NCBI GenBank assembly: GCA_902362375.1
Contig: CABIVS010000013.1
Coordinates: 85,067 to 149,066, forward strand
Length of the DNA stretch: 64,000 nt
Direction: 5' to 3'
Source of the DNA: Bacteroidaceae bacterium
GTDB lineage: Bacteria > Bacteroidota > Bacteroidia > Bacteroidales > Bacteroidaceae
Shown: positions 52,866 to 62,965 of the stretch, piece by piece
Numbering within the stretch: position 1 is the first letter of the stretch
Layout of the letters: the number at the start of each line of letters is the position of its first letter
Notes under the pieces: model-generated
Told to the model about the DNA's origin: nothing
Databases searched by the model: none
The model's input: the letters and a program-made list of their open reading frames with translations, nothing else
Translations under genes and position numbers: made by a program

Positions 52866-54710
52866 TCACTCTACTGTTACCGACTTCGCCAGATTTCTCG
52901 GCTGATCCACATCCATCCCTTTGCATACCGCAATGTGGTAAGCAAGAAGTTGGAGAGGTACCGTAGTTATTAACGGATCGAGACATTCGATTGTTTCAGG
53001 AAGTTCGATACTACAATCAGCGATTTTGCTGATAACGGTATCTCCTTTCGTCACGAACGCAATCACTTTTCCTTTCCGTGCCTTGATCTCCTGAATATTA
53101 CTTACTACTTTCTCATACAATCCATTCTGCGTAGCAATCACCACTACCGGCATTTCCGCATCGATCAAGGCAATCGGTCCGTGCTTCATCTCCGCAGCCG
53201 GATAACCTTCGGCGTGAATATACGATATTTCTTTCAATTTCAATGCACCTTCCAGAGCTACGGGATAACTATATCCGCGTCCCAGGTAAATAAAATTATG
53301 CGCATAAGTGAAAGTTTTCGATAACTCCGCCAAAGTATCATTCAATTCCAACACCTCTTTCATCTTTTCCGGAATATGATTTAACTCCTGTACGATTGAA
53401 AGATAATGCTGTTCGTCAATGGTTCCTTTCGTTTTGGCAAGTGTCAATGCCAGCATCGCCAATACAGTGACCTGTCCGGTAAATGCTTTGGTAGAAGCCA
53501 CCCCGATTTCCGGACCCACATGAATATACGAACCGGTATGAGTGGCACGGGGAATAGAGGATCCGATCGCATTGCAAATACCATATATAAATGCCCCGCG
53601 GCTTTTCGCCAATTCCACAGCAGCCAATGTATCTGCCGTCTCACCACTCTGGGAGATTGCTATCACCACATCCTGCCCGTCAATCACCGGATCACGGTAG
53701 CGGAATTCGGAAGCATACTCCACTTCTACCGGTATGCGGCAGAAACTCTCAATCAGATGCTTACCGATCAGTCCGGCATGCCAGGAAGTTCCGCAAGCAA
53801 CAATAATAAACCGTTTGGCATTCAACAGCTTTTCCCGATGATCTATCACAGCAGAAAGTACCACATTATCAGCTTCCACATTGATACGTCCGCGCATACA
53901 ATCATGAATACAATCGGGCTGTTCGAAAATCTCTTTCAACATAAAGTGCGGATATCCCCCTTTTTCCAACTGACCGAGATTGAGTTCCACCTTCTTTATT
54001 TCAGGTATCATTTCAACATTGCTCAAGTTGACCACCTTCAACTCCTTCCCCAGATTCAAGACAGCGATTTCCCCGTCTTCCAGATAAACCACCTTGTCGG
54101 TATATTCTACAATCGGAGTAGCATCCGAAGCAAGAAAGAACTCATTCTCTCCAATCCCCACTACCAACGGACTACTCTTACGGGCAGCAATAATCTCATC
54201 AGGATGCTCTTTATCAAGAATCGCAATCGCATAAGCACCAATCACCTCCCCTAACGCCAACTGAACAGCCGTCAACAGACTGACCTGATGAGTGACTTTC
54301 ATGTATTCTATTAATTGAACGAGGACTTCGGTATCTGTACTACTTTTAAAAAGATAGCCTTTGGCTTGAAGTTTTTCTTTAAGAACGGCGTAGTTTTCAA
54401 TAATACCGTTATGAATGAGAGCGAGCTTTTCGGAAGAAGAGTAATGAGGGTGGGCGTTAGCGGAACAAGGTTCCCCGTGAGTAGCCCAACGGGTATGGGC
54501 AATTCCGATTGTACCGGAAATATCTTTCTGTGTGACGAAATTTTCAAGATCGGAGACTTTCCCTTTCGTCTTATACACATTTAACTGTTGGTCATCACTA
54601 ATGATTGCTACCCCCGCACTGTCATATCCACGATACTCCAGTCGCTTCAACCCTTTGATAAGGATAGGGTAGGCTTTTCGTTTACCAATATAGCCTACTA
54701 TTCCACACAT
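52866..54710 (-). CDS. glmS: Glucosamine-6-phosphate synthase (isomerizing)
   Basis: A 614-residue enzyme. It starts MCGIVGYIG, so Cys2 becomes the N-terminal nucleophile after Met removal. The class II amidotransferase domain covers residues 2-225 (GIAHTRWATHGEP, HNGIIENY). Two SIS domains follow (IIVACGTSWHAGLIGKHLIES; FIYLGRGYSYPVALEGALKLKEISYIHAEGYPAAEMKHGPIAL), and the C-terminal PRNLAKSVTVE is the conserved tail that closes the sugar site. It makes glucosamine 6-phosphate from fructose 6-phosphate and glutamine for peptidoglycan and LPS. It diverges from gltB. No glmS ribozyme features are seen in its short leader. Confidence 0.96.
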   Translation of the reverse strand: MCGIVGYIGKRKAYPILIKGLKRLEYRGYDSAGVAIISDDQQLNVYKTKGKVSDLENFVTQKDISGTIGIAHTRWATHGEPCSANAHPHYSSSEKLALIHNGIIENYAVLKEKLQAKGYLFKSSTDTEVLVQLIEYMKVTHQVSLLTAVQLALGEVIGAYAIAILDKEHPDEIIAARKSSPLVVGIGENEFFLASDATPIVEYTDKVVYLEDGEIAVLNLGKELKVVNLSNVEMIPEIKKVELNLGQLEKGGYPHFMLKEIFEQPDCIHDCMRGRINVEADNVVLSAVIDHREKLLNAKRFIIVACGTSWHAGLIGKHLIESFCRIPVEVEYASEFRYRDPVIDGQDVVIAISQSGETADTLAAVELAKSRGAFIYGICNAIGSSIPRATHTGSYIHVGPEIGVASTKAFTGQVTVLAMLALTLAKTKGTIDEQHYLSIVQELNHIPEKMKEVLELNDTLAELSKTFTYAHNFIYLGRGYSYPVALEGALKLKEISYIHAEGYPAAEMKHGPIALIDAEMPVVVIATQNGLYEKVVSNIQEIKARKGKVIAFVTKGDTVISKIADCSIELPETIECLDPLITTVPLQLLAYHIAVCKGMDVDQPRNLAKSVTVE

Positions 54711-55072
54711 ATTATGATATTTTTATTTCGCCTGCAAATATACACATTACAAATAACATAAAGACAACAAAAAACAGATTTATTTGACAGAAACGCATAA
54801 AAAAGTTTCAAACACATCAAAAAGTTAAATAATATATTATTTTTAGCTCAAAAAGAAATAAATTACAATCAGCTTCAAATAAGGATAAATAAGCTAACAA
54901 ATTAAAAGTAAATTTCCTGTTTTTAATAACAATTTAAAAGAATAAAGATTCCTATTCTTATTTCGCGTCACACAAAAGCTAAATTTTACTATCATTTTGG
55001 AATTAAAACACTAACTTTGCCAAACAATTTGATACATCAAACAGGTATTATCATACAATAAAGCTATTAAGA
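54711..55072. promoter_or_regulatory. Divergent glmS/gltB control region
   Basis: This 362-bp AT-rich gap serves two operons of glutamine metabolism. On the minus strand TATATTTG (54742-54735) is the glmS -7 box with a leader of about 18 nt. On the plus strand TAACTTTG (55012-55019) is the gltB -7 box with a leader of about 47 nt. Between them AAGAATA and TATTCTT (54938-54959) form a dyad that could be an operator. No coding potential was seen. Confidence 0.6.
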
Positions 55073-58000
55073 ATGAAGAAACAAGAACTTTTTAACAACG
55101 TAACAGAAGGATTCCCTTACCAACGACAGCCCAAACAGATGGGCTTGTACGATGCGGCATACGAACACGATGCCTGCGGTGTTGGTATGCTGGTTAACAT
55201 TCATGGAGAAAAGTCACACGACATTGTTGAGTCGGCTTTAAAGGTATTAGAGAACATGCGTCATCGCGGTGCCGAGGGTGCGGATAACAAGACCGGTGAC
55301 GGGGCAGGTATCATGCTTCAAATTCCGCATGAATTTATTTTATTACAAGGTATTCCTGTCCCCGAAAAAGGACGGTACGGCACAGGATTGTTATTTTTGC
55401 CGAAAAACGAAAAAGACCAGGCAGCTATTCTAAGTATTATTATTGAAGAAATTGAAAAAGAAGGACTCACATTGATGCATCTGCGCAATGTGCCCACCTG
55501 CCCCGAAATCCTGGGAGAATCAGCTCTGGCAAACGAACCGGATATCAAACAAATATTCATCACCGGATTTACGGAAACGGAAACTGCCGACCGGAAGTTA
55601 TACCTGATCCGGAAAAGAATCGAAAATAAAGTCAGATTGTCATCTATTCCGGCAAAAGACGATTTTTATGTTGTGTCGCTCTCTACCAAAAGCATTATAT
55701 ATAAAGGTATGCTTTCATCATTACAACTGCGCAACTACTATCCGGACCTGACAAATAGCTATTTTACCAGCGGACTGGCATTGGTGCACTCTCGTTTCAG
55801 TACCAATACATTCCCCACATGGGGATTGGCACAGCCGTTCCGTCTGCTGGCACACAACGGTGAAATCAATACTATCCGTGGCAACCGAGGATGGATGGAA
55901 GCCCGTGAAAGTGTACTCTCCACTCCCACTTTAGGCGATATAAAAGAAATCCGCCCGATTATACAACCGGGCATGAGCGACAGTGCTTCTCTGGATAATG
56001 TGCTAGAGTTCCTGGTGATGTCAGGATTGAGCCTGCCACATGCCATGGCTATGCTCGTACCAGAATCTTTCAACGAAAAGAATCCGATCAGTGAAGATCT
56101 GAAAGCATTCTACGAATACCACTCCATCCTGATGGAACCATGGGACGGACCGGCCGCACTACTTTTCAGCGACGGACGATTTGCCGGAGGTATGCTCGAC
56201 CGCAATGGCCTGCGCCCTGCCCGTTATTTGATTACTAAAAACGATATGATGGTGGTAGCTTCGGAAGTCGGTGTTATGGATTTCGAACCGGGAGACATTA
56301 AAGAAAAAGGTCGCTTACAGCCCGGCAAAATTCTGCTGGTGGATACGGAGAAAGGTGAAATTTACTATGACGGTGAACTGAAAAAGCAGCTGGCTGAAGC
56401 CAAACCTTACCGCAGCTGGCTATCTACCAACCGGATCGAACTGGATGAACTGAAAAGCGGACGCAAAGTTCCCCATCAGGTGGAAAACTACAACCGTATG
56501 CTTCGTACTTTCGGCTACTCCAAGGAGGACATCGAAAAACTGATTATGCCGATGGCAAGTACCGGAGCAGAACCGATCAACTCAATGGGCAATGACACTC
56601 CGCTAGCCGTACTTTCAGATAAGCCGCAGTTGCTTTACAACTATTTCCGTCAGCAATTTGCACAAGTAACCAATCCGCCTATTGACCCGCTTCGCGAAGA
56701 ACTGGTGATGTCATTGACGGAATATATCGGAGCAGTCGGCATGAATATTCTGACACCCAGTGAAAGTCATTGTAAAATGGTACGCCTGAACCACCCGATT
56801 TTGAGCAATACACAACTGGATATTCTTTGTAATATCCGGTACAAAGGCTTCAAAACGGTCAAACTCCCTATGTTGTTTGAGGTTGCAAAAGGGAAAGCCG
56901 GATTGCAGGAAGCACTGGCCCATCTTTGTAAAATGGCGGAAGAATCCGTGACGGAAGGTGTAAACTACATTGTACTGACCGACCGTGAGGTGGATATTAC
57001 CCATGCTGCCATTCCATCATTGCTGGCAGTAAGCGCTGTTCATCACCACCTGATTTCAGTTGGTAAACGGGTACAAACGGCATTGATTGTAGAAAGCGGT
57101 GAAATACGTGAAGTGATGCACGCCGCGTTATTGTTGGGTTTCGGAGCAAGTGCCCTGAATCCTTACATGGCATTTGCCGTCCTCGACCGACTGGTAAAAG
57201 ACAAGGATATTCAGTTGGATTATACCACTGCCGAAAAGAACTATATCAAATCCATCTGTAAAGGCTTGTTTAAAATCATGAGTAAGATGGGTATCTCTAC
57301 GATCCGCTCCTATCGTGGCGCTAAGATTTTCGAAGCTGTCGGTTTGAGTGAAGAGTTGAGCAAGGCTTATTTCGGAGGACTCGGTTCACCGATCGGAGGT
57401 ATCCGTCTGGAAGAAATAGCCAGAGATGCCATTGCTTTCCATAAAGATGGATTTGAAGGTATTAAAAATGAAGAGTTATTAAAAAACAACGGTTTGTATG
57501 CTTTCCGTAAAGATGGAGAAAAGCACGCATGGAATCCGGAAACAATCAGCACGCTGCAATTGGCTACACGACTGGGGAGTTATAAGAAATTTAAAGAGTA
57601 CACCCATCTGGTAGACGAAAAAGAGAAGCCTATTTTCCTTCGTGACTTCCTGGGATTCCGTCGTAATCCTATTTCTATCGATCAGGTGGAACCGGTGGAA
57701 AATATTCTGCATCGTTTCGTCACAGGAGCTATGTCTTTTGGTTCCATCAGCAAGGAAGCCCACGAGGCAATGGCTGTTGCCATGAATAAAATCCATGGAC
57801 GCAGCAATACCGGTGAAGGTGGTGAGGATGCCGCGCGTTTCCAACCGTTGCCGGATGGCAGTTCTTTACGAAGTGCGATCAAACAGGTAGCTTCCGGTCG
57901 TTTCGGTGTAACGGCAGAGTATCTGGTGAATGCGGACGAAATTCAAATCAAGATAGCACAGGGAGCCAAACCGGGTGAAGGGGGACAACTTCCGGGATTT

Positions 58001-59623
58001 AAAGTAAATGATGTGATTGCGAAAACACGTCATTCCATTCCGGGAATTTCGCTAATTTCTCCCCCGCCCCATCATGATATTTATTCGATTGAGGATTTGG
58101 CTCAACTGATCTTCGATTTGAAAAATGTAAATCCACAGGCCAAAATCAGCGTGAAACTAGTAGCAGAAAGCGGTGTCGGTACAATTGCCGCCGGTGTGGC
58201 AAAAGCAAAGGCGGATTTGATTGTCATCTCCGGCGCTGAAGGGGGTACGGGTGCTTCTCCTGCTTCTTCTATCCGCTATGCGGGTATCTCACCGGAATTA
58301 GGATTGAGCGAAACACAGCAAACACTGGTTCTGAACGGACTTCGTGGCCAAGTAGTTCTGCAAGCCGACGGACAGCTGAAAACCGGACGGGATATCATCT
58401 TAATGGCATTAATGGGTGCCGAAGAATATGGTTTCGCCACCTCCGCATTAATCGTATTGGGTTGTGTAATGATGCGTAAATGTCATCAGAACACTTGTCC
58501 GGTAGGAGTTGCCACGCAGAATGAAGAGTTACGTAAACGCTTTCATGGACGCAGTGAATATTTAGTAAACTTTTTCACATTCCTAGCACAGGAAGTCCGC
58601 GAGCATTTGGCTGAAATGGGATTCACCCGGATGGATGACATCATCGGGCGTACAGACTTAATCGAACGCAAGTCCGATGCCAATGCCCCGAATCCGAAGC
58701 ATACTTTAATCGACTTCACCAAATTGCTGGCACGTGTTGACAACAGTGCGGCTATCCGTCATGTCATCGACCAGGATCATGGAATTTCTACTGTAAAAGA
58801 TGTAACCATCATCGATGCCGCACAGGAAGCTATCGAACATGAGAAAGAGATTTCTTTAGAATATACGATTGCCAATACAGACCGTGCAATAGGTGCTATG
58901 CTTTCCGGAGTGATCGCCAAGAAATACGGTGCCAAAGGATTGCCGGAACATACGCTGAATGTAAAATTCAAAGGTTCGGCAGGTCAGTCTTTCGGAGCTT
59001 TTCTCGTACCGGGAGTTAACTTTAAACTGGAAGGTGAAGCGAATGATTACCTGGGCAAAGGATTGAGTGGCGGACGTATCTCCGTATTGCCTCCTATCCG
59101 CAGCAACTTCGAAGCCGAAAAAAATACAATCGCCGGTAATACCTTGCTTTATGGCGCAACAAGCGGTGAAGTATATATCAACGGCCGTGTAGGAGAACGT
59201 TTTGCTGTTCGTAACTCCGGCGCAGTCGCCGTAGTGGAAGGCGTGGGTGACCACTGTTGCGAATACATGACCGGAGGTCGTGTGGTAGTCCTCGGACAAA
59301 CCGGACGTAACTTTGCAGCCGGTATGAGTGGCGGTGTGGCTTATGTATGGAACAAGGACGGTAACTTCGATTATTTCTGCAACATGGAAATGGTGGAACT
59401 GTCACTCATCGAAGAAGCCAGCTACCGGAAAGAGTTGCACGAACTAATCCGCCAGCATTACCTCTACACAGGCTCGAAACTGGCACGCATCCTACTCGAC
59501 AACTGGAATCATTACGTAGACCAATTCATCCAAGTAGTGCCCATCGAATACAAAAAAGTACTGCAAGAAGAACAAATGAGAAAGTTACAACAAAAAATTG
59601 CAGATATGCAAAGAGACTATTAG
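55073..59623 (+). CDS. gltB: Glutamate synthase large subunit
   Basis: A 1516-residue enzyme of normal length. The nucleophile Cys35 (YEHDACGVGML) follows a 34-residue propeptide. The amidotransferase domain (to about 430) is followed by a central domain, the FMN-binding TIM-barrel synthase domain (AHEAMAVAMNKIHGRSNTGEGGEDAARF; GVGTIAAGVAKAKADLIVISGAEGGTGASP), the iron-sulfur motif CHQNTCPVG and the C-terminal GXGXG beta-helix (GAVAVVEGVGDHCCEYMTGG). It makes two glutamates from glutamine and 2-oxoglutarate with electrons passed through GltD. It is the first gene of gltB-gltD-asnB. Confidence 0.97.
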   Translation: MKKQELFNNVTEGFPYQRQPKQMGLYDAAYEHDACGVGMLVNIHGEKSHDIVESALKVLENMRHRGAEGADNKTGDGAGIMLQIPHEFILLQGIPVPEKGRYGTGLLFLPKNEKDQAAILSIIIEEIEKEGLTLMHLRNVPTCPEILGESALANEPDIKQIFITGFTETETADRKLYLIRKRIENKVRLSSIPAKDDFYVVSLSTKSIIYKGMLSSLQLRNYYPDLTNSYFTSGLALVHSRFSTNTFPTWGLAQPFRLLAHNGEINTIRGNRGWMEARESVLSTPTLGDIKEIRPIIQPGMSDSASLDNVLEFLVMSGLSLPHAMAMLVPESFNEKNPISEDLKAFYEYHSILMEPWDGPAALLFSDGRFAGGMLDRNGLRPARYLITKNDMMVVASEVGVMDFEPGDIKEKGRLQPGKILLVDTEKGEIYYDGELKKQLAEAKPYRSWLSTNRIELDELKSGRKVPHQVENYNRMLRTFGYSKEDIEKLIMPMASTGAEPINSMGNDTPLAVLSDKPQLLYNYFRQQFAQVTNPPIDPLREELVMSLTEYIGAVGMNILTPSESHCKMVRLNHPILSNTQLDILCNIRYKGFKTVKLPMLFEVAKGKAGLQEALAHLCKMAEESVTEGVNYIVLTDREVDITHAAIPSLLAVSAVHHHLISVGKRVQTALIVESGEIREVMHAALLLGFGASALNPYMAFAVLDRLVKDKDIQLDYTTAEKNYIKSICKGLFKIMSKMGISTIRSYRGAKIFEAVGLSEELSKAYFGGLGSPIGGIRLEEIARDAIAFHKDGFEGIKNEELLKNNGLYAFRKDGEKHAWNPETISTLQLATRLGSYKKFKEYTHLVDEKEKPIFLRDFLGFRRNPISIDQVEPVENILHRFVTGAMSFGSISKEAHEAMAVAMNKIHGRSNTGEGGEDAARFQPLPDGSSLRSAIKQVASGRFGVTAEYLVNADEIQIKIAQGAKPGEGGQLPGFKVNDVIAKTRHSIPGISLISPPPHHDIYSIEDLAQLIFDLKNVNPQAKISVKLVAESGVGTIAAGVAKAKADLIVISGAEGGTGASPASSIRYAGISPELGLSETQQTLVLNGLRGQVVLQADGQLKTGRDIILMALMGAEEYGFATSALIVLGCVMMRKCHQNTCPVGVATQNEELRKRFHGRSEYLVNFFTFLAQEVREHLAEMGFTRMDDIIGRTDLIERKSDANAPNPKHTLIDFTKLLARVDNSAAIRHVIDQDHGISTVKDVTIIDAAQEAIEHEKEISLEYTIANTDRAIGAMLSGVIAKKYGAKGLPEHTLNVKFKGSAGQSFGAFLVPGVNFKLEGEANDYLGKGLSGGRISVLPPIRSNFEAEKNTIAGNTLLYGATSGEVYINGRVGERFAVRNSGAVAVVEGVGDHCCEYMTGGRVVVLGQTGRNFAAGMSGGVAYVWNKDGNFDYFCNMEMVELSLIEEASYRKELHELIRQHYLYTGSKLARILLDNWNHYVDQFIQVVPIEYKKVLQEEQMRKLQQKIADMQRDY

Positions 59624-59744
59624 ATTTACAATTTGACTATTTACAATTTACTATTTGAATGTATAGTCTGTAAATAGTCAAATAGCAAATGACAAGATAG
59701 TCTAGAAATAGTAAATCGTAAATCGTCAAATAGTAAATAACAAG
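59624..59744. repeat. 7-bp-periodic repeat between gltB and gltD
   Basis: The gap consists of ATTTACA, ATTTGAC, ATTTACA and ATTTACT units (59632-59660) and, after a short interval, inverted units AGTAAAT, CGTAAAT, CGTCAAAT and AGTAAAT (59709-59738). The two halves are complementary. Units resemble those in the glmS/purF-like gap, in keeping with recent exchange between the two gaps. Confidence 0.7.
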
Positions 59745-61085
59745 ATGGGAGATCCTAGAGCATTTTTAAATATAGCTCGGCAGGAGGCGGGATATCGCCC
59801 TGTGAGCGAGCGAATCACTGACTATAGTCAGGTGGAACAGACATTGAATACAAATAGCCGTAAATTGCAGGCGTCACGCTGTATGGATTGCGGCGTACCT
59901 TTCTGTCATTGGGCATGCCCGATAGGAAATAAACAACCGGAATGGCAGGATGCATTATACAAAGGAAAATGGAAGGAGGCTTACGAAGTATTGTCATCTA
60001 CTTGCGATTTTCCGGAATTTACAGGACGTATCTGTCCTGCCCTTTGCGAGAAATCATGCGTGTTGAAACTTTCGTGCGATCAGCCGGTAACCATTCGTGA
60101 GAATGAGGCGGCAATCGTGGAAGCGGCTTTTCGTGAAGGATATATACAGGTAAAGACTCCGGAAAGAAACGGAAAGAAAGTAGCGGTGATTGGTGCAGGT
60201 CCTGCCGGACTGGTAGTCGCCAATCAGTTAAATCTAAAAGGATATAGCGTTACTCTATTCGATAAGGATGAAGCTCCCGGAGGATTACTACGATTTGGTA
60301 TTCCTAATTTCAAACTGGACAAGAATGTAATCGACCGGCGGATGAAGATATTGGCCGCAGAAGGAATCCGGTTTGAGATGGGAGTGGAAATAGATGTCAA
60401 TCATTTACCGGAAGGATTCGATGCCTACTGCATCTGTACCGGAACACCGGCAGCACGTGACTTGAGTATTCCGGGACGTGAACTGAAAGGGATTCATTTC
60501 GCACTCGAAATGCTGGCACAGCAGAACAGGATTTTGGCAGGACAGACTTTCCCGAAAGACAAGTTGGTAAATGCCAAAGGCAAAAAGGTTCTCGTGATAG
60601 GTGGCGGTGATACCGGTTCCGACTGTATCGGAACCAGCGTGCGACAAGGAGCCGTCAGTGTCACCCAAATAGAGATCATGCCGAAACCTCCTGTCGGATA
60701 CAATCCGGCTACTCCATGGCCTCAATGGCCGGTAGTCTTCAAGACGACTTCCAGCCATGAAGAGGGTTGTACACGCCGTTGGTGTCTGGCCTCCAATCAG
60801 TTTCTCGGAAAGAATGGAAAAGTGACAGGCGTAGAAGTGGAAGAAGTGGAATGGATTCCGGCAACAGCTGGCGGACGTCCCACGATGAAACCGACAGGAA
60901 AAAAGGAAGTCATCGAAGCGGACATGGTATTGCTGGCGATGGGATTCCTGAAACCGGAACAGCCGAAGTTTGCCGAAAATGTATTCCTTGCCGGAGATGC
61001 GGATACAGGAGCCAGCCTCGTCGTACGTGCCATGGCAGGAGGAAGAAAAGCGGCTGCAGAAATAGACACTTATTTGACGAAATAA
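59745..61085 (+). CDS. gltD: Glutamate synthase small subunit
   Basis: A 446-residue flavoprotein. The N-terminal iron-sulfur region has CMDCGVPFCHWACPIGN and CPALCEKSCVLKLSC. FAD binds at VAVIGAGPAGLVVANQL (about residues 146-162) and NADPH at VLVIGGGDTGSDCIG (about 284-298). GDADTGASLVVRAMAGGRKAAAEI closes the FAD site. It takes electrons from NADPH and passes them to GltB. An unusual repeat-filled gap of 121 bp separates it from gltB, and array 3 lies directly downstream. Confidence 0.96.
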   Translation: MGDPRAFLNIARQEAGYRPVSERITDYSQVEQTLNTNSRKLQASRCMDCGVPFCHWACPIGNKQPEWQDALYKGKWKEAYEVLSSTCDFPEFTGRICPALCEKSCVLKLSCDQPVTIRENEAAIVEAAFREGYIQVKTPERNGKKVAVIGAGPAGLVVANQLNLKGYSVTLFDKDEAPGGLLRFGIPNFKLDKNVIDRRMKILAAEGIRFEMGVEIDVNHLPEGFDAYCICTGTPAARDLSIPGRELKGIHFALEMLAQQNRILAGQTFPKDKLVNAKGKKVLVIGGGDTGSDCIGTSVRQGAVSVTQIEIMPKPPVGYNPATPWPQWPVVFKTTSSHEEGCTRRWCLASNQFLGKNGKVTGVEVEEVEWIPATAGGRPTMKPTGKKEVIEADMVLLAMGFLKPEQPKFAENVFLAGDADTGASLVVRAMAGGRKAAAEIDTYLTK

Positions 61086-61103
61086 TCTCCGAAGTAAGGA
61101 ATA

Positions 61104-61245
61104 CTAAGAAGTCTGACTGCTATTATCGGTTCGTTCCACCTAGGTGGAACTTAAGGATAACCTAGGTAGAATTTAAAGACAACCATGGTGGAACGAAAAG
61201 TCAACCTAGGTAGAACGAATAAATAATAGCAATCGGGCTTCTTAG
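61104..61245. repeat. 22-bp-periodic tetrad with long terminal inverted repeats (array 3)
   Basis: Four palindromic cores ACCTAGGT (third: ACCATGGT) start at 61138, 61160, 61182 and 61204, exactly 22 bp apart; the 13-bp units are of the form AACCTAGGTAGAA with 9-bp spacers. Unit 1 extends to the 18-bp palindrome GTTCCACCTAGGTGGAAC. The outer arms 61104-61140 and 61209-61245 are ungapped inverted repeats matching at 30 of 37 positions, centred on the same point (61174.5) as the four cores. A transcript from gltD into asnB would carry a long hairpin here. Confidence 0.85.
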
Positions 61246-61297
61246 AAACTGCGAATAAACAATCAACATATTCAATCACCCCCAAAAACTTAAAGTT

Positions 61298-62965
61298 ATG
61301 TGTGGAATAGCAGGTATACTCAACATAAAGGTTCAAACGAAAGAACTAAGAGATAAAGCACTGAAGATGGCCCAGAAAATCCGTCATCGCGGACCGGACT
61401 GGAGTGGAATCTATGTAGGTGGAAGTGCCATCCTGGCACACGAACGCCTGTCAATCGTCGACCCGCAGAGCGGCGGACAACCGTTATACTCTCCTGATCG
61501 TAAACAGGTGCTCGCCGTAAACGGTGAGATATACAACCACCGGGACATTCGCGCTCAATACGCCGGAAAATATAACTTTCAGACAGGAAGTGACTGTGAG
61601 GTCATTCTTGCTCTTTACAAAGAGAAAGGCATCCACTTCCTGGAAGATATTAGCGGTATCTTTGCTTTTGTTCTTTATGATGAAGAAAAGGATGAATTTC
61701 TGATTGCCCGTGATCCGATAGGGGTTATTCCTTTATATATAGGAAAAGATAAAGAAGGAAGAATCTACTTCGGCAGCGAACTGAAAGCACTTGAAGGATT
61801 TTGCGACGAATATGAAGTATTCCTTCCCGGACATTATTTCCATAGCAAAGAAGGAAAAATGAAACGTTGGTATTCACGCGACTGGACAGCTTATGAAGCC
61901 GTCAAAGACAATGACGCACAAACCGGTGATGTGAAAACAGCATTAGAAGATGCCGTACATCGCCAGTTAATGAGTGACGTACCTTATGGAGTGCTTCTTT
62001 CGGGTGGGCTGGACAGTTCCGTCATCTCCGCTATTGCCAAAAAATATGCGGCAAAGCGTATAGAGACAGACGGAGCGAGTGATGCGTGGTGGCCTCAACT
62101 CCACTCCTTCGCCATCGGACTCAAAGGTGCTCCCGATTTGATTAAAGCACGTGAAGTGGCTGAATATATCGGTACTGTACACCATGAAATAAACTATACT
62201 GTTCAGGAAGGTCTGGATGCCCTGCGTGATGTCATTTATTTCATCGAGACATACGATGTAACCACGGTACGCGCTTCCACTCCCATGTACCTACTGGCAC
62301 GTGTCATCAAATCGATGGGGATTAAAATGGTGTTGAGCGGTGAAGGTGCCGATGAAGTTTTCGGAGGGTATCTATACTTCCACAAGGCCCCCACTCCACA
62401 GGCATTCCACGAAGAAACGGTACGTAAACTTTCAAAGTTACACATGTACGATTGTCTCCGTGCCAACAAAAGTCTGTCAGCATGGGGCGTAGAAGGACGC
62501 GTCCCTTTCCTTGACAAAGAATTTCTCGACGTAGCCATGAACCTGAATCCGAAAGCTAAAATGTGCCCCGGAAAGGATATTGAGAAACGGATTGTTCGCG
62601 AAGCCTTTGCCGATATGTTACCGGAAAGTGTGGCGTGGAGACAAAAAGAACAATTCAGTGACGGTGTGGGATATTCATGGATCGATACTTTGAGAGAAAT
62701 CACAGCGGCTGCCGTTAGCGATGAGCAAATGGAACATGCTGCCGAACGCTTCCCCATCCATACTCCGCAAAACAAGGAAGAATACTATTATCGTAGTATC
62801 TTTGAAGAGCATTTCCCCAGTGAAAGTGCAGCACGCAGCGTACCGAGTGTTCCCAGTGTGGCCTGTTCCACAGCAGAAGCGCTGGCGTGGGATATTGCTT
62901 TCAGGAACCTGAATGAGCCTAGCGGACGTGCGGTGAGAGGAATACACGAAGAGGCCTATACTTAA
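61298..62965 (+). CDS. asnB: Asparagine synthase B (glutamine-hydrolysing)
   Basis: A 555-residue enzyme. MCGIAGIL gives nucleophile Cys2 of a class II amidotransferase domain (residues 2-190; IRHRGPDWSG, LSIVDPQSGGQPL, VNGEIYNH). The synthetase domain has the PP-loop SGGLDSSVISAI (about residues 234-245) and LSGEGADEVFGGYLYFHKAP. It makes asparagine from aspartate, ATP and glutamine. It follows gltD across a 212-bp gap containing array 3 and is probably in the same nitrogen operon. The last 40 or so residues are specific to this AsnB type. Confidence 0.96.
   Translation: MCGIAGILNIKVQTKELRDKALKMAQKIRHRGPDWSGIYVGGSAILAHERLSIVDPQSGGQPLYSPDRKQVLAVNGEIYNHRDIRAQYAGKYNFQTGSDCEVILALYKEKGIHFLEDISGIFAFVLYDEEKDEFLIARDPIGVIPLYIGKDKEGRIYFGSELKALEGFCDEYEVFLPGHYFHSKEGKMKRWYSRDWTAYEAVKDNDAQTGDVKTALEDAVHRQLMSDVPYGVLLSGGLDSSVISAIAKKYAAKRIETDGASDAWWPQLHSFAIGLKGAPDLIKAREVAEYIGTVHHEINYTVQEGLDALRDVIYFIETYDVTTVRASTPMYLLARVIKSMGIKMVLSGEGADEVFGGYLYFHKAPTPQAFHEETVRKLSKLHMYDCLRANKSLSAWGVEGRVPFLDKEFLDVAMNLNPKAKMCPGKDIEKRIVREAFADMLPESVAWRQKEQFSDGVGYSWIDTLREITAAAVSDEQMEHAAERFPIHTPQNKEEYYYRSIFEEHFPSESAARSVPSVPSVACSTAEALAWDIAFRNLNEPSGRAVRGIHEEAYT

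Noticed and set aside
53406..54254. 282-codon open frame on the plus strand
   Set aside because: Antisense shadow of glmS with no family motifs and no promoter or leader of its own.
54711..54860. glmS ribozyme upstream of glmS
   Set aside because: The predicted leader is only about 18 nt and the upstream sequence is AT-rich without the ribozyme core; the ribozyme is a Gram-positive feature.
58058..58065. Runs of C and A in gltB as a frameshift site
   Set aside because: The reading frame is continuous through all family motifs and full length, so no frameshift is needed.
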